Both the position numbers and the translations under genes were made by a program. Shown here in pieces: positions 53,419-61,450 of a DNA stretch of 64,000 bases (positions within the stretch are counted from its first letter, which is position 1; each line of letters begins with the position of its first letter). Under the pieces are notes generated by a model. It was given only the letters and a program-made list of their open reading frames with translations. It was not told the DNA's origin and made no database searches. This DNA is from Saprospiraceae bacterium. Its GTDB lineage: Bacteria > Bacteroidota > Bacteroidia > Chitinophagales > Saprospiraceae. The DNA lies in the NCBI GenBank assembly GCA_020436935.1, contig JAGQWX010000001.1, positions 62,001-126,000 on the forward strand. Direction: 5' to 3'.

Positions 53419-53481
53419 CTAATGACGACCCACCGCTTCTGCAGCAAAGTGATGATGATGAGTATGATGTACTTTATTCAA
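53419..53481 (-). CDS. hisL: His operon leader peptide
   Basis: The minus-strand frame ends NKVHHTHHHHFAAEAVGRH then TAG at 53419: six His codons within seven, plus a terminal His. The shortest start is TTG at 53481 (20 residues), 62 nt downstream of a predicted transcription start. The same frame is open back to an ATG at 53601, one base after the DUF4153 stop, which would give a 60-residue product with a hydrophobic stretch; the His-rich end is the same in both. The His run, the overlap with antiterminator sequence and the downstream terminator identify a ribosome-dependent attenuator. The start codon is uncertain. Confidence 0.8.
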   Translation of the reverse strand: MNKVHHTHHHHFAAEAVGRH

Positions 53482-53549
53482 AATATTCTGTGTTTTTCTT
53501 AAAAGAAGAGCAAAAATAGAGAATGCAGTGATTATATAAAAGGTATAGC

Positions 53550-53557
53550 CAAAAATA
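53550..53557 (-). promoter_or_regulatory. Candidate -7 box of the his operon
   Basis: TATTTTTG on the minus strand, an exact TAnnTTTG, in the gap after the DUF4153 gene. No good -33 TTG is seen. Transcription from near 53545 would place the His codons about 70-90 nt into the leader. Confidence 0.4.
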
Positions 53558-53602
53558 ATTTGGAAATAACACGTTTGACCCTGTTTGTTAAAATTATTCA
53601 TT

Positions 53603-55318
53603 TTATTCCGACGAATCATTGTAGGTGCTCAGCAAGGCAATGCCTTGGAGATAAATGGCTTCGTGCTGAAGATTTTTTCCCTTTAATGCAGTGTATTGGG
53701 TCAAAAATAACCTTAGCTGATAACCACCCGAAGATAGAACGACCAATGGCAGTGTCTCCATCATCTCATCATCGGGCAAAAATGTGGCCTTCTTTTCCCC
53801 TTCTATGTACAGTTCTATCGCTGAAGATTTGATGACAACTTTATTGCTCAGTGTATCGTGTTGGGAAAACTCTGTGACAATGGGAATGATCCGCTCTCCA
53901 AATGCCGGTGTAATCTCCGGAAGAAATTCTCTGTAATAATTGACATTTCCCCTTACATCTCTGACCTTTTCTTCATTCACACTGACACGCGAGAGGATTT
54001 TGTAAGCCGATGGTTCTTCATTAGCGAACATCTGGCCATCCTGATCATATGATTTAAGGAAACCCAGCAACTTGCGATGCTCCAGTTCATAAATCTGATC
54101 GGCGAGCGCATCACTGATTTGGGGTTGCTCTGTTTTCAAAACAAATTTTCCATCCTCTATCATTCCGGATTCCATGAGTCCGTTGATAACATGCTCTTTT
54201 ATATTATTTTTTGAAAGTGTCCAGGCTCTCCAGGGACCGCCGGTGGCAGCGAATAAGAGCAAAAAGATGGCAGCAGCCGGAATCCAATAAAATTTCTTCC
54301 TCAGCAGAATGATGATAGTACTTGTCCATCCAAACACCACAAACAATGCCCTGAAATAGTTTTCAAGACTGATTCCTGTCGACTTCAGTCTGGAATAGGT
54401 GGCATAACTCAGGGCCAGCAAGACCGGCACAGCCAGATAAGGCCAGATCTTTCTGTATAGGGAGATAATTTTTGTATCTCTGTTCAGACTTGGTTGTGCA
54501 AGGAGGTAAGTAAGGCCTGACAAAACAATAAACCATATGCTCAGATCCTGCAGCCAAATCGCAGTACCCGATTGGGTCAATATGTTTTTTATGAAAAATG
54601 AAATCAGGATCAGTGCATAGACCAGGCTTGATGGAATCAGAACATAGGTCAAAAGCATCAGATTGACGCCTTCGTATTTAAACTCATTGGCGAAAAAATC
54701 TTCCTTTTTATGTCTGGATAAAAACAAGAATGCAAAAAGAACCGTCATGAGCCACACAAAGAGATGGGCATAAATTTTTCCCTGGCCTCCCCGAATTTCA
54801 AAAAGTTCATTGAAGGCCAGAATACTCAGGCTGAGCAAGCCCCAAAGTAAAAATGTAACCAAAAAGCTTTCCAGGAACCGGTAAAAGTAGTTTCCATTGA
54901 ACTTAAAGAAGATTTCTTCATCATCATGCTCAGGCAGCACTGCTGGTAAAAGTATCAAGCCCAGTCCTATTAACCAAGCTGAGTAAAATATGTCCGACCT
55001 GTGGCTATTGTCTTCCTGTGGTAAAAGAAAAAACAAGCCAATAGTAACTGTAGCCATCAAAACCAAAAGACCATTTTTCAGGAGTCCTTTCCATGCTAAT
55101 CTTTCTGATGAAAAATATATGTTTGTACTTAGTAAATTGAACAAAACCGCACATAATAATGCGTTTTGGTAGGTGGGTTCGGATGTTGATCTTTCAATCA
55201 GAAAGGAAAAGACAATAGCAGTGACAATAAGGCCAAGGTAGTTAAACGGGTATTGTATAAAGCTGGCGAGCCAGCCGGCAGCATTGCTCTGAATCCATTT
55301 AGAAATTTTTGCAGCCAT
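53603..55318 (-). CDS. DUF4153 polytopic membrane protein
   Basis: A 571-residue inner-membrane protein with about 12-13 hydrophobic segments in the first 380 residues (for example FNYLGLIVTAIVFSFLIE, FLVTFLLWGLLSLSILAFNELFEIRG) and a soluble C-terminal domain from about 385 on. The pattern and the FNELF motif fit the DUF4153 family, of unknown function. It is on the same strand as the his operon and ends about 120 bp before the leader peptide, so read-through into the his leader is possible. It diverges from gldB. Confidence 0.8.
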   Translation of the reverse strand: MAAKISKWIQSNAAGWLASFIQYPFNYLGLIVTAIVFSFLIERSTSEPTYQNALLCAVLFNLLSTNIYFSSERLAWKGLLKNGLLVLMATVTIGLFFLLPQEDNSHRSDIFYSAWLIGLGLILLPAVLPEHDDEEIFFKFNGNYFYRFLESFLVTFLLWGLLSLSILAFNELFEIRGGQGKIYAHLFVWLMTVLFAFLFLSRHKKEDFFANEFKYEGVNLMLLTYVLIPSSLVYALILISFFIKNILTQSGTAIWLQDLSIWFIVLSGLTYLLAQPSLNRDTKIISLYRKIWPYLAVPVLLALSYATYSRLKSTGISLENYFRALFVVFGWTSTIIILLRKKFYWIPAAAIFLLLFAATGGPWRAWTLSKNNIKEHVINGLMESGMIEDGKFVLKTEQPQISDALADQIYELEHRKLLGFLKSYDQDGQMFANEEPSAYKILSRVSVNEEKVRDVRGNVNYYREFLPEITPAFGERIIPIVTEFSQHDTLSNKVVIKSSAIELYIEGEKKATFLPDDEMMETLPLVVLSSGGYQLRLFLTQYTALKGKNLQHEAIYLQGIALLSTYNDSSE

Positions 55319-55368
55319 TTGATTTATCGATTATACCGCAAAATAATGATTCCATTTTCCGTGTTATC

Positions 55369-55376
55369 TATCTTTG
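55369..55376 (+). promoter_or_regulatory. Candidate -7 box of gldB
   Basis: TATCTTTG, an exact TAnnTTTG, ending 13 nt before the ATG at 55390, so the leader would be only about 8-10 nt. No -33 TTG at the usual spacing. Confidence 0.4.
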
Positions 55377-55389
55377 CCCGTAAATCTTA

Positions 55390-56448
55390 ATGATGATGTC
55401 ATCAAAATGTTTTTTTGCATTCTTTTTGCTTGGAATGCTTTCGGTCTTAATTTCTTGTAAAGAAGAGAAGAGCGTACCTGATGTGTCCGGTATCAGTACC
55501 GATGGAAAGTTTGACCATGGTTTTTTATACATTTTTGATCCAAATGGACAAGAGAAAATTCAGGCAACACTTACAGGTGCCAACAAGACATTTCTCGATC
55601 TTTATCTCCACCAGGTCATTTTTCCGCGTGATACTTCTGTTACTGATGAAAATGCTGCTGCCAAATTAGCTGCTATTGCTTCCGATCCCATTATGAAAGG
55701 GCTTAGCGATACACTCCACCTTGCGTTTGACGATCAACTCACAGACCTCAATACTGCTTTTCAAAATAGTTTTAAATACCTCAAACACTATTTTCCTGAT
55801 TATCCAACGCCCAATATTTACCTATGTAATACCCTGTTCAATTATCAAAAATTCATTTTTCAGGATGTCGACGGTAAGGATGGCATCGCTTTGGGAGGCG
55901 AAATGTTTTTGAATGATTACATCGATTATAAGGGCTTAGATCCGACCAATCCGGCTTACTCGGATTACCTCACAAGAACTTTCAACCGGGAACATCTGGT
56001 AAAAAAGGCAATGGACCTTGTCGTGGATGAGCTAGCTGGTCCGCCATCGGGAGGAAGATTACTCGACTATATGATTCAAAACGGTAAAAAGCTATATGTG
56101 CTTCAACATTTACTGCCCTATGCTCCTGACAGTATTATTTTTGAATATACCCCTGAGCAGGTAGCCTGGTGTAAGGAAAACGAATTGGAAATGTGGGGAT
56201 TTTTCCTTGAAGAAAAACTCTTTTTTGAAAGTAGTCCTTTGAAGATCGCCAAATTTATCAGCGACAGCCCCAATTCGCCGGGCATGCCTGTGGAAGCTCC
56301 CGGCAAAACGGCCAATTACCTTGGTCTTCAAATCATCAAAAAATATGTAGAAAATACGCCAGGAATGGACATCCGTCAGCTCTTGAAACAAAATAACAGC
56401 CAGGAGATTCTCGATAAGTCAAGATACAAGCCCAAAGCAAAACAATAG
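55390..56448 (+). CDS. gldB: GldB-family gliding-motility-associated lipoprotein
   Basis: A 352-residue lipoprotein (signal with lipobox SVLISC, Cys23). Family features: FKYLKHYFPDYPTPNIYLCNTLFNYQKFI, GDGIALGGEMFLN-type segment (GIALGGEMFLNDYIDYKG), REHLVKKAMDLVVDELAG, and the C-terminal PGKTANYLGLQIIKKYVEN. GldB is required for gliding in Flavobacterium but is conserved in many non-gliding Bacteroidota, so motility should not be assumed. The frequent partner gldC is not adjacent; a transporter gene follows. Confidence 0.85.
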   Translation: MMMSSKCFFAFFLLGMLSVLISCKEEKSVPDVSGISTDGKFDHGFLYIFDPNGQEKIQATLTGANKTFLDLYLHQVIFPRDTSVTDENAAAKLAAIASDPIMKGLSDTLHLAFDDQLTDLNTAFQNSFKYLKHYFPDYPTPNIYLCNTLFNYQKFIFQDVDGKDGIALGGEMFLNDYIDYKGLDPTNPAYSDYLTRTFNREHLVKKAMDLVVDELAGPPSGGRLLDYMIQNGKKLYVLQHLLPYAPDSIIFEYTPEQVAWCKENELEMWGFFLEEKLFFESSPLKIAKFISDSPNSPGMPVEAPGKTANYLGLQIIKKYVENTPGMDIRQLLKQNNSQEILDKSRYKPKAKQ

Positions 56449-56554
56449 TTATATTCGTAGTTTCTAGTGTATGTTCTGAATGGAAGAACGGGGTGTGGAT
56501 TCCTTTGCATTTTTCCATTTAGCCGAGCTCGCTGATAAATTTTCAAATTGCCAC

Positions 56555-57838
56555 ATGAATGAAATAGACCATCGCTCCATGACCGTGCACCAATGGCTCA
56601 TTGTTGCGCTCTGTTTTATCCTTAATTTTAATGATGGCATTGATGTACTCCTTGTTTCTTTTTCCAGCAGTGACATCATCACAGAATTTGGGCTTTCTAA
56701 AACAGAGATGGGATATGTTTTCAGTTTGGGTCTGGCGGGCATGACACTGGGTGCTTTTTTGATTGCACCCCAGGCTGATGTGTACGGTAGGCGGAATATT
56801 TTTCTTTTTGCAGTAGGTTTGATAGTTCTTGGTATGTTTGGTGTCGGACTGGTGCATTCTTATGCCTCTCTGTTGTTATTTAGAGGAATAACAGGCCTGG
56901 GGATTGGGGGCATATTACCCACAATGGCCGCAACGGCTTCAGAGTTTTCTAACCAAAAATTCAAAGATTTCAACGTTGGCCTTGTTCAGGCAGGTTGGCC
57001 GATAGGAGCAATTTTGACCGGAATATTGAGTGCAAAATACATTCCTGTTTTTGGCTGGCATTCGGCTTTCATTCTAGGAGGATTTGTTGCCCTGGGGATG
57101 TGGATACTTGTATATTTTTTGATGGCAGACTCACAGGAGTTCCTTTTGAATTATCGTGGGCATGATACATTGGTCAAAATCAATAGGCTGAGAAGAAAAA
57201 TGAAACTCGATGCTCTCGATGAACTGCCTCCGATAAAAAATCGGGAAACGACTCCGGGAATTCGCTCCTTGTTCAATCCTTATTATAAGGCCAATACAAT
57301 AAAAATATGGCTGGCAGCTTTTTTTGGTTTCCTGACTTTATATACCCTTATGAGCTGGGTGCCAAATATTGCAAAAGATGCCGGAATGGCTTTTGAGCAA
57401 GCTACCTATGTAGGCATAACACTCAATATTGGAGCAGCCATCGGATCAGCGTCCATTGGAGCTCTGGGAAGTAAAATAGGTATGCGCCAGATCATGGTTT
57501 TGTTCCTTGTATTGGCGTTTTCTTTTATGCAGTATTATGCATTCGCTGAACTGACTTTTCAGATGATCTTTATTCTGGTCTTCCTGATTGGTGTTTTTGT
57601 ACAGGGTGGCTTTAACGGCATATGGCCTACGCTATCCAGGTTATATGCTTCCGGCGTCCGCGCGACAGGTGTTGGGTATACGGTCGGAATAGGTAGGTTG
57701 GGTGCCATTATTGGTCCTCTTTTATTTGGAATATTTTCAGATGCAGGTATGAGCATACAGCTTTTGTTTGTACTTTTTTCTTTGCCGCTTATTGGCATGG
57801 CCGTTTGCATTTGGGTTTTAAAATCTGATAGACTGTAG
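56555..57838 (+). CDS. MFS transporter, AAHS (aromatic acid:H+ symporter)-like
   Basis: A 12-segment transporter. Starting at ATG 56555 (MNEIDHRSMTVHQW) gives 427 residues; an open extension to 56480 has no membrane or signal character. Motifs: NFNDGIDVLLVSFSSSDII in TM1 (the DGxD-type motif of AAHS), APQADVYGRRN in loop 2-3, RGITGLGIGGILPTMAATASEF in TM4. The family imports aromatic and other organic acids. Its stop is three bases before the ATG of the zinc dehydrogenase, implying a joint catabolic role. Confidence 0.85.
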   Translation: MNEIDHRSMTVHQWLIVALCFILNFNDGIDVLLVSFSSSDIITEFGLSKTEMGYVFSLGLAGMTLGAFLIAPQADVYGRRNIFLFAVGLIVLGMFGVGLVHSYASLLLFRGITGLGIGGILPTMAATASEFSNQKFKDFNVGLVQAGWPIGAILTGILSAKYIPVFGWHSAFILGGFVALGMWILVYFLMADSQEFLLNYRGHDTLVKINRLRRKMKLDALDELPPIKNRETTPGIRSLFNPYYKANTIKIWLAAFFGFLTLYTLMSWVPNIAKDAGMAFEQATYVGITLNIGAAIGSASIGALGSKIGMRQIMVLFLVLAFSFMQYYAFAELTFQMIFILVFLIGVFVQGGFNGIWPTLSRLYASGVRATGVGYTVGIGRLGAIIGPLLFGIFSDAGMSIQLLFVLFSLPLIGMAVCIWVLKSDRL

Positions 57839-57841
57839 TTG

Positions 57842-58843
57842 ATGATGAAGGCAGGGTTTTTCGAAAAAGCGCACCATATAGAAATAAAAAATGTCGCCAT
57901 TCCTGAGCCGGGCCCGGGAGAGGTAAGGATTGCGCTAAAAAAAGTTGGCGTCTGTGGATCTGACCTTTCCATTTATGCCGGCAAGAGAAAAATGAATCAA
58001 GCCACCATCATTGGACATGAGGGATTTGGCCTGATTGACAGCCTGGGATCAGGTGTCACCAACAGGCACCTCGGGGAAAGAGTAGCCGTCGAACCAAACA
58101 TCCCATGCGGAACTTGCAGATTTTGCAACGAAGGCAGAGGTAACATTTGTCCTGACAAAAGAGTCATTGGCGTTCTTGAGGATGGTTGTTTTGCAGAATA
58201 CATTTGTCTTCCTGAGGCGTTTTGCTGGTCAATTCCGGACGAGATTACAGATCTGCAAGCTACCGTTATCGAACCTTTGGCCGTTGGTTTTCATGCTTTG
58301 AAAAAATCTTCAATCGCCCCGGGTCAGACCATTGCAGTCATAGGTTTGGGTGCTATCGGGATGCTTTTGACCCATCTGGCTCTCCAACTGGGATATAAGG
58401 TGATTGTAACAGAACCAAATGCCGGTAAAACTGAAGTTGCTGTGGCCATGGGTGCACGCTCAACATCGGGAAGTGCAGAAGAATTGAATTTTATATGGGA
58501 AAAAGAAGAAGTTGTCGGCGTTTTTGAATGCGCCGGATCTGAAAATTCTGCAACACTGGCCTGTCATGCAGCACCAAGAGGCTCAGTAATCGTCCTGCTT
58601 GGTATATCAGAAATTCCGGCCAATTTCATTCCCCTTAAGATAACAAGAGAGGGCATTACCATCATTCCTTCTATCATCTATGATCATCCACATGATTTTG
58701 AGCAAGTCATCGATTTGCTTGTAAATGGGGTCATTGATCCAACACCTTTCATTACCAGCATTTACACTTTAGATGATTTACAAACGGCACTCGACCAGGG
58801 CCTAAAGGGCAATGACATCAAAATTGTGGTTGAAATTACCTAA
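57842..58843 (+). CDS. Zinc-dependent medium-chain dehydrogenase
   Basis: A 333-residue MDR-superfamily dehydrogenase. The catalytic zinc site is in GVCGSDLSIYAG and GHEGFG; the structural zinc cysteines are CGTCRFCNEGRGNICPD; the NAD(P)-binding loop is IGLGAIGMLLTHLA. It resembles sorbitol/threonine/L-idonate-type dehydrogenases; the substrate cannot be fixed. ATG at 57842 or 57845 are both possible. It forms a two-gene unit with the AAHS-like transporter, suggesting uptake and oxidation of the same hydroxy acid or polyol. Confidence 0.9.
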   Translation: MMKAGFFEKAHHIEIKNVAIPEPGPGEVRIALKKVGVCGSDLSIYAGKRKMNQATIIGHEGFGLIDSLGSGVTNRHLGERVAVEPNIPCGTCRFCNEGRGNICPDKRVIGVLEDGCFAEYICLPEAFCWSIPDEITDLQATVIEPLAVGFHALKKSSIAPGQTIAVIGLGAIGMLLTHLALQLGYKVIVTEPNAGKTEVAVAMGARSTSGSAEELNFIWEKEEVVGVFECAGSENSATLACHAAPRGSVIVLLGISEIPANFIPLKITREGITIIPSIIYDHPHDFEQVIDLLVNGVIDPTPFITSIYTLDDLQTALDQGLKGNDIKIVVEIT

Positions 58844-58858
58844 GCATACTGCAAAAAA

Positions 58859-59752
58859 TCAACCGTTTTTTCTTCGTACTACTCCACCCGAAGTTTCATT
58901 GATGCTGCTGGTGTATATGAATGCCTGCGGGTCGATCATCCTTATGGCCTGCTCAAGATTTTTGATTTCAAGCCTGGTGAGTATGGTGACTATGATTTCA
59001 CATTCAGATTTTTTCCATTCCTTGCCCGGAAGGTAACCTCTCTCTCCTTTATATACTGTTATGGCTTTGCCAAACTCTTTGACTATCAATTCTTTCACTG
59101 CTTCGTGATTGGTACTGACAATGTTCATTGCTGTAAATTCCTCAATGCCATCTACAATATAGTCGGTTGCCTTATTGGCCGTGAAGTAAGTGATAAAGGT
59201 GTACATGGCTGTTTCGATACCAAAGTAAAATGCAGCCATCAAAAAGATAATAGAGTTGAAGAGCAGAATGATTTCACTGTTGGAAAAACTGGTTTTCTTT
59301 TCTGTGTATGCAGCCACAACCTCGAGGCCGTCGACGACGCCACCACTCCTGATGACCAGACCAACACCCGAACCAATAAGAATTCCTCCAAAAATAGCGG
59401 TGAGCAACCTATCGGTAGTGATGGGTTCAAGTTGGACAAAATACAATCCCAAAGACAATAATATAACCGCGAAAGTTGTCTGTACAGCAAAGGTTTTACC
59501 AATGCGTTTGTAACCCATGTAAATGAAAATGGCATTCAATACCACTACCAAAATACTGATGTTGATCCCCAGTATTTCCTGCAACAATATCGAGATTCCT
59601 GTGATTCCTCCGTCCATAAAGCGATTGGGTACCATAAATCCTTTCATCGCCAGTATCACCAATGCAGTGCCGATCACCACCAGCAAAAGGTTTTTAAGAT
59701 TGAATATTTCTTTCCAATCTATTTTGTCCTTTACTCTCAATGTCTGTGTCAT
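58859..59752 (-). CDS. YitT family membrane protein
   Basis: A 297-residue protein starting MTQTLRVKDKIDWKE. Five to six membrane segments (about 18-180) carry MVPNRFMDGGITGISILLQEILG and GSGVGLVIRSGGVVDGLEVVAAYT, the YitT/DUF161 signature, followed by a cytoplasmic DUF2179 domain (about 210-290). Transport or ligand is unknown. The longer open frame adds 19 residues without family likeness. It converges on the dehydrogenase gene, 15 bp apart. Confidence 0.9.
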   Translation of the reverse strand: MTQTLRVKDKIDWKEIFNLKNLLLVVIGTALVILAMKGFMVPNRFMDGGITGISILLQEILGINISILVVVLNAIFIYMGYKRIGKTFAVQTTFAVILLSLGLYFVQLEPITTDRLLTAIFGGILIGSGVGLVIRSGGVVDGLEVVAAYTEKKTSFSNSEIILLFNSIIFLMAAFYFGIETAMYTFITYFTANKATDYIVDGIEEFTAMNIVSTNHEAVKELIVKEFGKAITVYKGERGYLPGKEWKKSECEIIVTILTRLEIKNLEQAIRMIDPQAFIYTSSINETSGGVVRRKNG

Positions 59753-59908
59753 GGGAAGATGATTTATGGTAGTGAATGTACCAAAAATATTCCACTGCAA
59801 TATTTTCACAATGATGAAGGGGCAGAGATTTTACTAAATTCTCATCCTACATTGAAATAAATGGGCCTGAAATGGGCTTTGAGGGACGAATATTCAGGGT
59901 TTCAGCCC

Positions 59909-61441
59909 TCATTCAATCTTCAAAGGCTTTATTTCTTCAAAAAATATGTCCTGGTTTGGCACTTCAAATGTCATTCCCTTCACCTTGAGGTTTCCGTCCA
60001 GGTTAAACTGGACTGTGCCAAAAGAGTACCAGGCGCTCATGACGTCCCAGTTTATTTTCCAGACATCATAGTGCCAATGTTCCAGTGTTGCTGCGTATTC
60101 CGGAGTATGTTCAAAATTCAGGCGCAACTTGCCATTCTCCTCTTTAACCGTAATCTTACCATAAGTATCTGCAAAATAGGAACCAGCGTACTTATCAGGA
60201 GTATGTGTTGGTTTGGTATTGAGCACTCTACTTTTTTTGATCTGGGTGATGCGGTTGTCTTCCACATCTGCATCGTTTTGTGCCAGCATTTTTTCCGACC
60301 AATCTACCGCCTCTTTGCCAAGTGCCATATCCATGGCGTATTGAGCTGCAGCCATGAACGGTGTTTTTAATCCGTTGGTCAGTACAACGACACCAATGTT
60401 TTCATCAGGAAGGAGGTTAACTGTTGTAATAAATCCATCATAACCACCTGTGTGGTATACGCGCATACTACCTTTATAATCACCAAGCACCCAACCAAGG
60501 CCGTATCCACGGAAATGGGTATCAGCAGCATCTCTGTTGACATGATTCACCATAAATGGATTGTGGATTTTCCAGACCATATTTCTGCTGGCAGTTGTCA
60601 GCAAGGTATCTTTGCCATTGATCCCATGATTCAAATTGAAGATCATCCATTTTGCCACATCATTGACCGACGATATGATGCCTCCTGTAGCGGCGACATT
60701 TTCCCAATCCACCCATTCAATAGGCACATTTTTCCCTTCCTTTCTGGCATGAGGGGTGGCAAAATTTCCTTTTTTCTTTACCTCTGACAGGCTGGTGACT
60801 GTTCGGTTCATGCCCAAAGGCTTCAAAATTCTTTCTTCAACATTCTCCCCCCACGATTTACCTGTCACTTTTTTGATGACTTCACCAGCTGTGATGTACA
60901 TCAGATTTGAGTAACCATATCCGTCTCTGAAATCATATTCCTGCGGCACATGTGCAAAAAGTTGGATCAACTCTTCTGCCGGCAACTTGGATTTATACCA
61001 TATCGCATCACCGCTGAATGTTCCCAAGCCGACCCTGTGGCTAAGCAGGTCTTTGATGCTGACTTCTCTGCTGATCCATGGATCTCCGTACAATCCAAAA
61101 TAAGGAAGGATGTCCTTGACTTTATCGTCCCACTTGAGTTTTCCTTCCTGAACCAACATGGCTATGATGGCACTCGTGAAAGCTTTGGAGTTGGAAGCTA
61201 TGGCATACAGGGTGTTCTCATCAGGTTTTTGAGCTTTTCCAACTTCTTTTGTCCCATAGTTTCCGGTAAAAACCAACTTTCCATCTTTAATAATTCCAAC
61301 AGACATACCTGGCACATCCCAGTCTTTGACTATTTTTTCATAATAGGTATGGAGTCGGTTTGCATCAATGACCGGGTCTTTTTGCGCCACGGCTATTGAT
61401 ACGAACAATACCAATAGAGCCGAAAAGAATTGTTTTTTCAT
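59909..61441 (-). CDS. Secreted serine hydrolase, beta-lactamase class C fold (S12) with DUF3471
   Basis: A 510-residue protein with signal peptide (about 1-19, ending SIAVA). The S12 catalytic elements are IASNSKAFTSA (SxxK Ser-Lys pair near residue 84), GYGYSNLMY (YxN near 180) and VYHTGGYDGF (HTG near 330). The C-terminal 100 residues form a DUF3471-like beta domain (YAGSYFADTYGKITVKEENGKLRLNF). Probably a peptidase or esterase in the envelope rather than a true beta-lactamase. It follows the subtilase gene by 9 bp, so both are likely cotranscribed. Confidence 0.9.
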   Translation of the reverse strand: MKKQFFSALLVLFVSIAVAQKDPVIDANRLHTYYEKIVKDWDVPGMSVGIIKDGKLVFTGNYGTKEVGKAQKPDENTLYAIASNSKAFTSAIIAMLVQEGKLKWDDKVKDILPYFGLYGDPWISREVSIKDLLSHRVGLGTFSGDAIWYKSKLPAEELIQLFAHVPQEYDFRDGYGYSNLMYITAGEVIKKVTGKSWGENVEERILKPLGMNRTVTSLSEVKKKGNFATPHARKEGKNVPIEWVDWENVAATGGIISSVNDVAKWMIFNLNHGINGKDTLLTTASRNMVWKIHNPFMVNHVNRDAADTHFRGYGLGWVLGDYKGSMRVYHTGGYDGFITTVNLLPDENIGVVVLTNGLKTPFMAAAQYAMDMALGKEAVDWSEKMLAQNDADVEDNRITQIKKSRVLNTKPTHTPDKYAGSYFADTYGKITVKEENGKLRLNFEHTPEYAATLEHWHYDVWKINWDVMSAWYSFGTVQFNLDGNLKVKGMTFEVPNQDIFFEEIKPLKIE

Positions 61442-61450
61442 CTTGTGTAA

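Noticed and set aside
55390-56448. gldB as proof of gliding motility
   Set aside because: GldB is conserved in many non-gliding Bacteroidota and no other gld gene is in the window.
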